Numbered from the stretch's first letter, positions 1 to 5,497 are shown. The stretch is DNA of 7,784 nt from JAGVYE01 sp964502785 (GCA_964502785.1 CAZCXW010000055.1:1-7784), one strand, 5' to 3'. Numbers and translations: made by a program. The notes: generated from the sequence alone by a model not told the origin.

Positions 1-489
1 TATGAAAAAGAAGTAGAATTAAAAACAGTAGTGACAGCAGGCTTAGTAGAATACTTTACAACAGCTAAACCTAGTGTAATTTCTTACATAAGTCAATTTC
101 ATTTGAATCCTTCAGAGCAATATGAATTTCTTATCGGTGAATACAATAAACTGGTTCTAGTAGGTAGAATTCAAATTGAGAGTATCACTTCATTAGTTGT
201 GGAACAAAGTAAGAAGAAAAAAGCAACTATTGGTGACATAAAAAAAGAACTTAGTGATCAAATGTCTAGGTATATACAAGCTGCTGAACTCTTTGTGAAA
301 ACTAGGGCGCAGGACCTTTTATTTGACAGCCGCTTCGATAGAATCGAGATAGCACAAGGACTCAATGCTGATGGCTATAATATTGAAAGTCCTGCTACAT
401 TTAATAATGCACCTTTACAAGAAGTTTTAGGAGAACGACAACAAATCAAAGGAAAAACGAAGGAATTTAAGTACCTTAGCCCAAAATAA
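1..489 (+). CDS. Hypothetical protein, 3' part only (5' end outside window)
   Basis: The reading frame is open from the first base of the window to a TAA at 487-489. The GTG at 31 is therefore probably an internal valine and the gene begins upstream. About 162 residues are visible. They are mostly hydrophilic and helix-like, with a lysine run (SKKKK) near residue 70 and no obvious membrane segment, Cys cluster or catalytic motif. The visible N-terminal part contains a helix-rich stretch with FTTAKPSVISYISQ. The C-terminal end (KGKTKEFKYLSPK) is basic and probably disordered. I do not recognise the family. It ends one base before the stop codon of the convergent minus-strand gene, leaving no space for a separate terminator. 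Coding status is fairly secure because of the long open frame and natural composition; the function is unknown. Confidence 0.7.
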   Translation, partial: YEKEVELKTVVTAGLVEYFTTAKPSVISYISQFHLNPSEQYEFLIGEYNKLVLVGRIQIESITSLVVEQSKKKKATIGDIKKELSDQMSRYIQAAELFVKTRAQDLLFDSRFDRIEIAQGLNADGYNIESPATFNNAPLQEVLGERQQIKGKTKEFKYLSPK

Positions 490-490
490 A

Positions 491-1099
491 CTACTCTTCT
501 CTTCCTTCTTCCATTTCTTTTCTAATATCTTCTTCAACATTCTGCCTGATTTCTTCTTCAGTTACAGCCTGCCCTGTTTCATGTTTGTAGGAATTGAAGA
601 GTTTCTTGATCTGTGTGTAAATATGAGCAGTATCGGCAGAGACCATCCCGGGGGCAGCTCCTTCCAAAGGAAAGGGATAGACGTATTTGTTAATCAGGCT
701 TTTCCAAAAATAGACTGATGGTTTCATGCCCCAGCGGTGGCCGTAGTCGGTTAACACCCATGAATCAAAAGTGATGAGCACGTCTCCATTCTCAAATTTT
801 TTCTTCATGCCTTCCTGCACTTCTTCTACGGTTTCCGTGACGTTGCTTAAACTGATTTTTATTTTAATGAGCAGCTTGATATATTTAGTATACACTTTCA
901 GCGGCCTTAATTCGATGTATGTTCTTCTTCCTTGTTCGGTGACCAGCTCTTCTGTTTTCTTTTCCCTTTTCTTATAATGCAGTTCGTCTAAGGCTTTATT
1001 AATAACATAAACGAGTTCGTCAAAACGAAACACCCCTTTGTAGTTCAATTCCCGATTGTTGATCACTAAATTCTTTTCGTAGTATGTTTCCGTGTCCAT
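491..1099 (-). CDS. Conserved hypothetical protein, downstream copy of a tandem paralog pair
   Basis: A 202-residue soluble protein starting at ATG (1099) and ending with TAG. It is a diverged paralog of the gene just upstream (1103-1639). Both share, in the same order, a Y-x-G-x-F-x3-E-L segment (here Y20-L29), a T-x-Q-G turn with a following L-x-P-x-K (T54-K68), an alternating Lys/Ile strand, an N-G-D/E-x-x-x-T-F-D segment (here N104-D112), a D-Y/R aromatic turn and a K-Y-x-Y motif near residue 138. This copy has an extra acidic, charged tail (about residues 175-202, rich in E, R and K) that the other lacks. It follows the upstream gene after only three bases (1100-1102), so the two are almost certainly co-transcribed and perhaps translationally coupled; I see no good Shine-Dalgarno sequence. 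Similar proteins are, as far as I recall, common hypotheticals in Woesearchaeota-like genomes. The function is unknown. Confidence 0.85.
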   Translation of the reverse strand: MDTETYYEKNLVINNRELNYKGVFRFDELVYVINKALDELHYKKREKKTEELVTEQGRRTYIELRPLKVYTKYIKLLIKIKISLSNVTETVEEVQEGMKKKFENGDVLITFDSWVLTDYGHRWGMKPSVYFWKSLINKYVYPFPLEGAAPGMVSADTAHIYTQIKKLFNSYKHETGQAVTEEEIRQNVEEDIRKEMEEGREE

Positions 1100-1102
1100 G
1101 GG

Positions 1103-1639
1103 TTATTGCTGATAACTATATTTAAAGACGTTAAGATATTCTTTAATGCGTTGCACTAAGTGATCCAAGTCGCTTTTCACCCAGATCTCAAATTTTTCCA
1201 CATGATGATGATAAAAATATTTTTCAAACAAAATTAACAAAAACCAGTACAATGGCTGAGAAGACCATGTTCCCCGGCGGTCGCTGAAGACGAAAGCGTC
1301 AAAAGTCATTTTTATTTCGCCGTGATTTAGACGCAGCCGTTCGCCTTTGTTTTCGACGTCTACTTCTTTGATGTTAAGCATGAGGATTTTCACGCGCATT
1401 TCAATCTTATGGTGTTCTGAAGAGCATTTCCAAGGCTCGAGAACTAATCTAATCTGCTTGCCTTGGGGCGTGGTCACTTCGCTGTTCATTTTTTCATACC
1501 AATCGTATCCTTTCTCAAAGAAGAAGCTCTGCACAACTGCAAATAGCTCTCCGGCATTGAATAATCCTTCATAGCTGAATTTAAGGTGGTCAACGACTAA
1601 AGTGCGTTCCCCTGAACCTTTATAATTAGGAGTAACCAT
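1103..1639 (-). CDS. Conserved hypothetical protein, upstream copy of a tandem paralog pair
   Basis: A 178-residue protein starting at ATG (1639). It is homologous by eye to the product of 491-1099. Matching segments are Y23-E-G-L-F plus E31-L32, T57-P-Q-G60 followed by L67-E-P-W-K71, N105-H-G-E then T112-F-D114, S119-D120, and K140-Y-F-Y143. It is rich in aromatic residues (W, F, Y) and has no signal peptide, metal motif or membrane helix. The start is supported by a GAGG Shine-Dalgarno-like sequence (minus strand, 7 bases before ATG) and a TATA-like box at 1681-1690, which predicts a leader of about 20 bases. That differs from most genes here, which look leaderless. It is the first gene of a two-gene unit whose members probably arose by duplication; their products could form a heterodimer, but that is only inference. 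The biochemical role is unknown. Confidence 0.85.
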   Translation of the reverse strand: MVTPNYKGSGERTLVVDHLKFSYEGLFNAGELFAVVQSFFFEKGYDWYEKMNSEVTTPQGKQIRLVLEPWKCSSEHHKIEMRVKILMLNIKEVDVENKGERLRLNHGEIKMTFDAFVFSDRRGTWSSQPLYWFLLILFEKYFYHHHVEKFEIWVKSDLDHLVQRIKEYLNVFKYSYQQ

Positions 1640-1680
1640 GTCTCTGCCTCTTTTTGTAGAGCAGATAAGAATAAGGAAAC

Positions 1681-1690
1681 TTATAAATAT
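1681..1690. promoter_or_regulatory. TATA-like box between divergent genes
   Basis: TTATAAATAT can be read as an archaeal TATA box on either strand. On the minus strand it lies about 46 bases before the ATG at 1639, giving a predicted leader of about 20 bases that contains GAGG. On the plus strand it would start transcription near 1711, just before the 1716-1730 palindrome. Confidence 0.5.
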
Positions 1691-1715
1691 TCTGGTTCAG
1701 CTTGGAAACTACCTA

Positions 1716-1730
1716 GGGACAAATTGTCCC
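1716..1730. promoter_or_regulatory. 15-base palindrome, operator-like
   Basis: GGGACAAATTGTCCC is a perfect inverted repeat with 7-base arms around a single central A. It lies in the divergent intergenic region, 26 bases beyond the TATA-like box seen from the minus-strand pair. On the plus strand it would fall at a predicted transcription start. It has the size and symmetry of a dimeric regulator's binding site. It could also be chance, or form part of an origin region. Confidence 0.35.
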
Positions 1731-1825
1731 CATGTAGATTAGGCCGTCCAGTAATAACCAGAGAAAATTATCTTTCTATGCTTAAGAAAAAGAAGAAACG
1801 TTTAGAAGATAAGAGTGGGAAGTAA
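1724..1825 (+). CDS. Possible small basic protein, 33 residues, TTG start (uncertain)
   Basis: The frame is open from before 1640 to a TAA at 1823-1825, which is longer than expected for noncoding AT-rich DNA. With TTG at 1724 it encodes a 33-residue peptide with L-G-R-P-V-I-T-R-E-N and a lysine block (KKKKKR) near the C-terminus. In favour: the plus-strand TATA-like box at 1681-1690 would start transcription near 1711, and AGGGA at 1715-1719 sits a few bases before the TTG. Against: a weak start codon, no recognised family, and the same bases form the palindrome at 1716-1730. The only ATG in the frame (1778) leaves 15 codons. It could be a remnant of a longer DNA-binding protein or a chance frame. 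Confidence 0.2.
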   Translation: MSPCRLGRPVITRENYLSMLKKKKKRLEDKSGK

Positions 1826-1979
1826 CGGAACTCCCCCTTCGTTTTTTGTATTTAGAACTTAAGCATAATTGAACTTAACAAAGATTAGTAATTTCACTCA
1901 GGTCTTGAGAACTAGGCGATTTTCCTATAACTACTCATTCCTAACCTCTCTACAACCAAAAACTTTAAGAATGAGAATC

Positions 1980-1990
1980 TTTCTATAACA
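1980..1990 (+). promoter_or_regulatory. Candidate TATA box for oapA
   Basis: The box TTTCTATAACA is centred about 25-26 bases before the ATG at 2011 and would give a leaderless or nearly leaderless transcript. A second candidate, AACTTTAAGA at 1961-1970, would give a short leader containing the purine-rich AGGGAAGGGA at 2001-2010. I cannot decide between them. Confidence 0.4.
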
Positions 1991-2010
1991 TTTCGTAAAG
2001 AGGGAAGGGA

Positions 2011-2649
2011 ATGGTGACATCATTTTTCAAAAATCTTCTTAAGAAACTGAGGTTTAATCCTTATGCGGAAAGGAATAGTTTTAAATTAGGGTTGTATGGG
2101 CCTCCCAATGGCGGAAAATCAACTTTAGCAAATAGGATTTGTCAAGATTGGTTAGGGGAAGAGATGTCTACAACTTCTCATATTGCTCACGAAACGCGGG
2201 AAATTAATATTAAAGAGCAGGTAAGCATTAAAAATAAAAAAGGGAAAGAATTGACTTTTTCTCTTGTTGACACGCCCGGAATTGCTACAAAGATAGATTA
2301 TGAAGATTTTATAAAGCGTGGATTGAAGAAAGGCGATGCTAAGAAAAGAGCCAAAGAAGCGACAAAAGGTGTCATCGATGCCATTAAATGGCTGGATAAT
2401 ATGAATGCTGTGGTTGTCGTCTTAGATGGAACTCTAGATCCTTATTCGCAAGTAAATATTACTATTATCGGTAATTTGCAGGCCAGAAATATCCCTGTTT
2501 TAATTGCTGCTAATAAAATTGATTTAAAAAAAGCGGCGGTGGAAACGGTCAAAGCAGCGTTCCCTCAATATGAAGTCATTGGTATTTCTGCGAAGTATGG
2601 CAAAAATATCGAGGATTTTTATGAGCAGTTATTTAAGCTTGTAAAATAA
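2011..2649 (+). CDS. oapA: OapA: archaeal Era-like small GTPase
   Basis: A 212-residue Era/Obg-class (TRAFAC) GTPase. All nucleotide-binding motifs are visible: the G1/P-loop G30-PPNGGKST, a G2-type threonine in the S53-TTSH region, G3 D87-TPG90, G4 N168-KID171 and G5 S193-AK195. A basic N-terminal helix (FFKNLLKKLRF) precedes the G domain. An insertion of about 30 charged residues (about 95-125) follows G3. There is no KH domain, unlike bacterial Era, and the length fits a G domain alone. The gene is followed by oapB and oapC, the conserved archaeal trio known as origin-associated proteins A-C. The cellular role is not firmly established; the neighbourhood suggests a link to replication-origin or RNA/ribosome-related processes. 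The purine-rich sequence right before the ATG supports this start. Confidence 0.9.
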   Translation: MVTSFFKNLLKKLRFNPYAERNSFKLGLYGPPNGGKSTLANRICQDWLGEEMSTTSHIAHETREINIKEQVSIKNKKGKELTFSLVDTPGIATKIDYEDFIKRGLKKGDAKKRAKEATKGVIDAIKWLDNMNAVVVVLDGTLDPYSQVNITIIGNLQARNIPVLIAANKIDLKKAAVETVKAAFPQYEVIGISAKYGKNIEDFYEQLFKLVK

Positions 2650-2712
2650 TGGATAAAAAATAACCTTTAAAAACAGTAAGATATTCCCAGATATAAAAAA
2701 GAGATAGATTAG

Positions 2713-3114
2713 ATGGTCACGTTTCAATTTATACCATATCAGGACATAGAGAATCTTACCCCGGCTAAAAGGGTCAATAAGTTGTTAAACATCGTAAAAG
2801 AAGATAATATTGTTATTCTGGAGGGGCGTCTCAAGAAAGAGGAAGAAGCGGATTTAATTGAAATCACGATGGAGGAAATCACTCCTAAATTTAAAGGCAT
2901 TGAATTGAGTGTTATCTATCCCACGAAAGAGAATCAGGATGCTTTTCAGCGCCTGCGGAATGCTTTTGTTAATGTCCTTCTGGGGGATAGAATTGGCCTT
3001 ACGATTATCGGCCCCGCTTCGTTAGTCAAGAAAATTGAGAAAAATCCGGATAAAATTGAGTTGTTCACACAGGAAATTCGTAAGAACGCTGCTAAGCTTC
3101 GAAAAAACAAATAA
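2713..3114 (+). CDS. oapB: OapB: DUF2073 family protein
   Basis: A 133-residue protein of the archaeal DUF2073 family, recognised by the order ...LTPAKRVNKLL..., an I-V-I-L-E-G-R-L strand near residue 33, an I-E-L-S-V-I-Y-P strand near residue 63, and the late G-L-T-I-I-G-P segment (about 95-101) before a basic C-terminus ending KLRKNK. The fold looks alpha/beta with no metal-binding cysteines. It is the second gene of the oapA-oapB-oapC cluster. The gap from oapA is 63 bases and contains TATA-like sequences (CTTTAAAA around 2665-2672 and ATATAAAA at 2691-2698), so an internal promoter is possible. The gap to oapC is 11 bases. The family is described as origin-associated in haloarchaea; the molecular function is unknown. 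The basic tail would suit nucleic-acid contact, but that is inference. Confidence 0.88.
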   Translation: MVTFQFIPYQDIENLTPAKRVNKLLNIVKEDNIVILEGRLKKEEEADLIEITMEEITPKFKGIELSVIYPTKENQDAFQRLRNAFVNVLLGDRIGLTIIGPASLVKKIEKNPDKIELFTQEIRKNAAKLRKNK

Positions 3115-3125
3115 GAAATCAAACC

Positions 3126-3503
3126 ATGCCCCATCAATGTGTCCGCTGTAACACTCTTTATCCTGACGGCGCTAAAGAGATACTTAAAGGATGTAGTTGT
3201 GGCGCCAGGCTGTTTTTTTATATCAAGAAAAAAGATGTCGAAGAAGGAAAGGAATTAATAAGTAATTTAACTGAAGAAGATAAAAAGAGTATCGAAGAAG
3301 ATGTCACGGAAATTATTAATATCCGCAAAGAAGATCCCAACAGGCCAGTGATTCTTGATCTGGAATCAATTCGTGTCTTAAAGCCGGGAACGTACGAATT
3401 GGATCTTGTCCATCTCTTTAAGAAAGACCCTTTGATCATAAAATTAGATGAAGGGAAGTATGTCATTGATCTAGGGCAGTTGTTTAAGAAAGAGAAGTCA
3501 TGA
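3126..3503 (+). CDS. oapC: OapC: Zn-ribbon protein
   Basis: A 125-residue protein with an N-terminal zinc ribbon: C5-x2-C8 and C23-x-C25, starting MPHQCVRC, which is typical of the archaeal Zn-ribbon, presumed RNA-binding protein found after DUF2073 genes. The middle (about residues 37-75) is highly charged (EEGKELI..., EEDKKSIEED). The C-terminal third contains a repeated strand-turn pattern, ...Y-E-L-D-L-V-H-L-F-K-K near 97-107 and ...Y-V-I-D-L-G-Q-L-F-K-K near 112-122, so it carries a short internal duplication. It lies 11 bases after oapB and is probably co-transcribed. Its TGA (3501-3503) touches the first stem of the hairpin cluster 3503-3697, so either the transcript carries a highly structured 3' end or a separate RNA gene begins there. 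The cytosolic partner of the ribbon is unknown. Confidence 0.88.
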   Translation: MPHQCVRCNTLYPDGAKEILKGCSCGARLFFYIKKKDVEEGKELISNLTEEDKKSIEEDVTEIINIRKEDPNRPVILDLESIRVLKPGTYELDLVHLFKKDPLIIKLDEGKYVIDLGQLFKKEKS

Positions 3504-3697
3504 GAAATTCGCCGAAAGCGTCTCACCCCGCCATAAATTGGCGGGGCTTGAACAGAGACACTTTATTCGATAGGCGAATTTCTGTGACACAAAAAGGCAA
3601 AAGCCTTTTGTGCAAACACATCCAAGTGTTTTGCACAAGAAACCAGAAAGCCCTGTGCTTTAGCGCAGGGATGAATGGCTTTCTGGTTTCTTTGTGT
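3503..3697. ncRNA. Hairpin-rich intergenic element, candidate structured RNA or 3' UTR
   Basis: Nearly every base can pair in successive hairpins. Hairpin A: 3503-3513 with 3573-3583 (11 perfect pairs), then 3515-3518/3561-3564, 3520-3524/3555-3559 and a GC-rich top 3526-3533/3539-3546 (8 pairs, loop TAAAT). Hairpin B: 3588-3598/3603-3612, 10 pairs with one bulge and loop AAAA. Hairpin C: about 3608-3619/3626-3638 with one bulge. Hairpin D: 3637-3650/3679-3692, a long near-perfect stem flanked by CACA/TGTG, enclosing 3651-3658/3663-3670 (8 pairs with one G-T, loop TTTA). A T-tract (ATTTTT, 3701-3706) follows. Arms of B, C and D overlap. I recognise no known RNA family in it: no RNase P, SRP, 5S or riboswitch core is visible. 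It could be a 3' UTR, an independent RNA, or a palindromic repeat element; the strand is undecided. Confidence 0.5.
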
Positions 3698-3700
3698 AAG

Positions 3701-3709
3701 ATTTTTAAG
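3701..3709 (+). promoter_or_regulatory. TATA-like box for the gene at 3733
   Basis: ATTTTTAAG is centred about 28 bases before the ATG at 3733. That spacing predicts a leaderless transcript, and I see no Shine-Dalgarno sequence before that ATG. The box begins four bases after the hairpin cluster ends, and its T-tract could double as a terminator for the oap transcript. Confidence 0.45.
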
Positions 3710-3732
3710 TGAAACTAATTTTTTTGTAGCGA

Positions 3733-4452
3733 ATGGGGAAAGCTTCTCGGCGAAAGAATGAACAAGGAATCGAGAATGACTACAACCGTTTTGTGAAAAG
3801 AATTGTGGATATACGAAAAGAAGTTACCACTTTTTCTTTCACGGATTGGTCTTCTATTCATTTTAACTTCTTTCCTTTTTATGAAAAAATACTTTCTCTA
3901 GGAACGACTACGTGCAAACCGAGTGTTACGGAATATGGTGGATTAGTGCCGACTGTTTCTTTATATCTCGCTTCGTTAGGAAGGATTGGTAAAATAATTG
4001 TTGTTGACAAATCTCACAGTGGATTACAAGAATTAGAACATGTAGTTCGGGAAATGAAGTTGCCTGTTGACATCGTTGCTGAGGACATAGAAAAAATGCA
4101 GCATTATCCAGATACCGATATTGGAGTAAGTTTTAATGCTCTTTATGGCTCCGCACAAAGTTTAGATGATACAATGGCAAAGCGCTATGCGTGTATCGAA
4201 GCTCCGGTCGTGTCAGTTTCAAATCATCTTAAATTTGCAGTATTTCGATACGTTCCAGCTACTACTTATTGGGGTGAGAAAGAAGAAGCGGAAGAAGATT
4301 TAAATTCTGTTTTTCGGAGTGTTGACAGTTTTCAGGAAGTGAAAAATCTTCATTACCATGGTTATTATCGGCAAGCTGGCCGCATTGTAACCAGTCCTCC
4401 GCAACGAAGTTGGTTTAGATTACATACTGTCATCGGATGGGATAGAAAATGA
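3733..4452 (+). CDS. Hypothetical protein with possible methyltransferase-like Rossmann core
   Basis: A 239-residue protein without a recognised family. The N-terminus (MGKASRRK) is basic. After a helical segment rich in aromatics (about 15-55), the centre has alpha/beta spacing like a class I SAM-methyltransferase: E67-YGG-LVPTVSLYLAS where a motif I glycine loop would lie, then a strand K87-IIVVDKS with an acidic residue at its end, V115-AEDIEKM as a motif III-like segment, and D129-IGVSFNALYGS as a motif IV-like segment. The glycine loop is not canonical (no G-x-G-x-G), so SAM binding is unproven. The C-terminal part (about 175-239) contains an acidic linker, EKEEAEED, and a Y-Y-R-Q-A-G-R strand. 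It is a single gene with its own TATA-like box, convergent with the ZPR1-related gene with three bases between stop codons. Confidence 0.8.
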   Translation: MGKASRRKNEQGIENDYNRFVKRIVDIRKEVTTFSFTDWSSIHFNFFPFYEKILSLGTTTCKPSVTEYGGLVPTVSLYLASLGRIGKIIVVDKSHSGLQELEHVVREMKLPVDIVAEDIEKMQHYPDTDIGVSFNALYGSAQSLDDTMAKRYACIEAPVVSVSNHLKFAVFRYVPATTYWGEKEEAEEDLNSVFRSVDSFQEVKNLHYHGYYRQAGRIVTSPPQRSWFRLHTVIGWDRK

Positions 4453-4455
4453 GAA

Positions 4456-4971
4456 CTACAGCTTACTCTTTACTGCTTTCTCTGAAATAATGGCGCTGAA
4501 TCCAGTTTCATCCTCAATAATAATTTTCAAAGTCTCCCGGCCAAGCATCACTTTCTTTAGTTTCTTGATTAAATTCTTGGCTTTCTTTTTAGCAGATGGA
4601 TCTTCGTCTTCTGAATCCATGCTTTGTTCAATAACTTCTATTACTTTCTCTAATAGCCCTTCTACGTTGGTGATATAGCCGCTGGACGCCGGCCCTGGCT
4701 CGATGGTAATGACATGGGGAATTTTGACTGTCCCTTCTCCCGATTTGATAACACGCGCGGTTAAATCAGCTTCAGAAGTGACTTCAAATGTATATCGGCA
4801 TGGTTCTTTTTTCTCAGCAGGTTCGATATCTGATTTGCGCGCTCCGCATCCTTCGCATTCTAAAGTTAAAACAAATGTTTTGCCGAAATGGGGGATATCC
4901 ATCTCTTCTTCGCGAAGGATCGCTTTTGATTCCTGGCAAAATGGACAGAGCTGGTTTTTGATTTCCGTCAT
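4456..4971 (-). CDS. ZPR1-related zinc-finger protein (archaeal type)
   Basis: A 171-residue protein. The zinc finger C9-x2-C12 ... C39-x2-C42 (LCPFC; ECEGCGARKSD) is followed by the ZPR1 beta-barrel region with R-Y-T-F-E-V, L-T-A-R-V-I-K-S and I-P-H-V-I-T-I-E-P-G-P-A-S-S-G-Y-I-T-N-V-E-G-L, which are hallmark segments of the ZPR1 family. Eukaryotic ZPR1, which has two such modules, acts with translation elongation factor eEF1A. The archaeal form has one module, and its role is presumed related but unproven. I chose ATG at 4971 rather than the longer frame to 5091. The extra 40 residues look unnatural, they would overlap the upstream gene, and the 4971 start begins just before the finger. It also has a TATA-like box 28 bases upstream, giving a leaderless transcript. 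An acidic patch (SEDEDPS) and a lysine-rich helix near residues 115-140 look like a flexible insert. Confidence 0.9.
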   Translation of the reverse strand: MTEIKNQLCPFCQESKAILREEEMDIPHFGKTFVLTLECEGCGARKSDIEPAEKKEPCRYTFEVTSEADLTARVIKSGEGTVKIPHVITIEPGPASSGYITNVEGLLEKVIEVIEQSMDSEDEDPSAKKKAKNLIKKLKKVMLGRETLKIIIEDETGFSAIISEKAVKSKL

Positions 4972-4993
4972 GATAGTTTGTAAAATAGAATCT

Positions 4994-5005
4994 TGTTTAA
5001 AAAGA
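4994..5005 (-). promoter_or_regulatory. TATA-like box for the ZPR1-related gene
   Basis: On the minus strand this reads CTTTTTAAACAAG-like sequence centred about 28 bases before the ATG at 4971. It lies in the 55-base gap after the upstream gene, so the ZPR1-related gene may have its own leaderless promoter. Confidence 0.4.
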
Positions 5006-5026
5006 TTATGTTTTTGAGACGAGGAA

Positions 5027-5419
5027 CTATTTGTAAAAATCTTCATAATGTTCGATATCAAAAGTAAACAGGTCGCCAAACACCGTTTCAAATTTAAAAT
5101 TGGGATTCGAATTTCTGAATAAAGCCATTAAATCAAATTTTGTATAGAATAATTCATCGATTTCTTGCGATCCTACAGCTGAAGTCCAACTAAACCTCCG
5201 TAAAGGGTCGTAATCTGGAAAAACAACTTTAATCTCTTCAGCAATACGAACAGCAGCAGAAATATCCCCACACCTAGCTATGAAACAGGCCGCTAAAAAA
5301 GCATAATCTCCCCAAGATTCTCTGGAAGGATAATTTGCTCTTTGTTGTGCAGAATAATATTGCAGCTCTAATGACTTTATAGAATAAAAATCACGTTCTA
5401 ATGATTTAAAATCCATCAT
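5027..5419 (-). CDS. Small hypothetical protein with one TPR-like helix pair
   Basis: A 130-residue acidic protein that I do not recognise. It begins MMDFKSLERDFYSIK and appears fully helical in its first two thirds. The segment from about residue 35 to 70 (W-G-D-Y-A-F-L-A-A-C-F-I-A-R-C-G-D followed by A-A-V-R-I-A-E-E-I-K and a terminal P-D) has the spacing of a tetratricopeptide helix pair, which would suggest protein binding; that is a weak inference from one repeat. The C-terminus is rich in F, D and E. Starts at 5422 (GTG), 5419 and 5416 (ATG) are adjacent. A strong TATA box at 5443-5451 lies about 28 bases before 5419, which favours a leaderless start at GTG 5422 or ATG 5419. The stop is 55 bases before the ZPR1-related start. 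Confidence 0.72.
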   Translation of the reverse strand: MMDFKSLERDFYSIKSLELQYYSAQQRANYPSRESWGDYAFLAACFIARCGDISAAVRIAEEIKVVFPDYDPLRRFSWTSAVGSQEIDELFYTKFDLMALFRNSNPNFKFETVFGDLFTFDIEHYEDFYK

Positions 5420-5442
5420 CACAGGCTGACTTTGCGGATTAA

Positions 5443-5451
5443 TTTATATAA
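5443..5451 (-). promoter_or_regulatory. TATA box for the gene at 5027-5419
   Basis: Minus-strand GTTTATATAAATT is a near-ideal archaeal TATA box whose centre is about 28 bases before the ATG at 5419. No Shine-Dalgarno sequence is present, so the message is probably leaderless. It is divergent from the tRNA promoter 20 bases away. Confidence 0.6.
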
Positions 5452-5464
5452 ACTATTCCAAAAC

Positions 5465-5473
5465 TTTAATAAA
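5465..5473 (+). promoter_or_regulatory. TATA box for tRNA-Gly
   Basis: TTTAATAAA is centred about 29 bases before the first tRNA base (5498), which is the expected spacing for an archaeal tRNA promoter. It sits back to back with the minus-strand TATA box at 5443-5451. Confidence 0.55.
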
Positions 5474-5497
5474 TAATCGACAAACCACAGGAAATGC

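Larger units (their letters stand above)
1640..2010. other. 371-base intergenic region upstream of oapA, possible origin-proximal DNA
   Basis: The region holds the TATA box, palindrome and uncertain small frame listed separately. It also has, on the minus strand at about 1828-1848, a G-string element reading AAAACGAAGGGGGAGTTCC, which resembles the GAAAC-n-AGGGGG core of archaeal origin recognition boxes. It has a direct repeat GAACTTAA (1855-1862 and 1871-1878) and AT-rich DNA at 1850-1990. In Haloferax and other euryarchaea the oapABC genes lie beside a replication origin. No orc1/cdc6 gene is visible and only one clear G-string element is present, so origin function is conjecture. Confidence 0.25.

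Noticed and set aside
771..977. Plus-strand frame antisense to the paralog gene
   Set aside because: It is antisense to a gene supported by paralogy, and its Ser/Phe-rich composition is typical of a reverse-frame shadow.
3503..3697. RNase P RNA, SRP RNA, 5S rRNA or a known riboswitch as identity of the hairpin cluster
   Set aside because: None of the conserved core sequences of these RNAs can be found on either strand, and the lengths do not fit.
3500..3712. A 70-codon plus-strand frame across the hairpin cluster
   Set aside because: Its codons are dictated by the inverted repeats, the peptide looks unnatural, and it overlaps the oapC stop with no start signal.
4972..5091. N-terminal extension of the ZPR1-related protein
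   Set aside because: The extra 40 residues precede the zinc finger with unlikely composition, overlap the upstream gene and cover the TATA-like box that fits the 4971 start.
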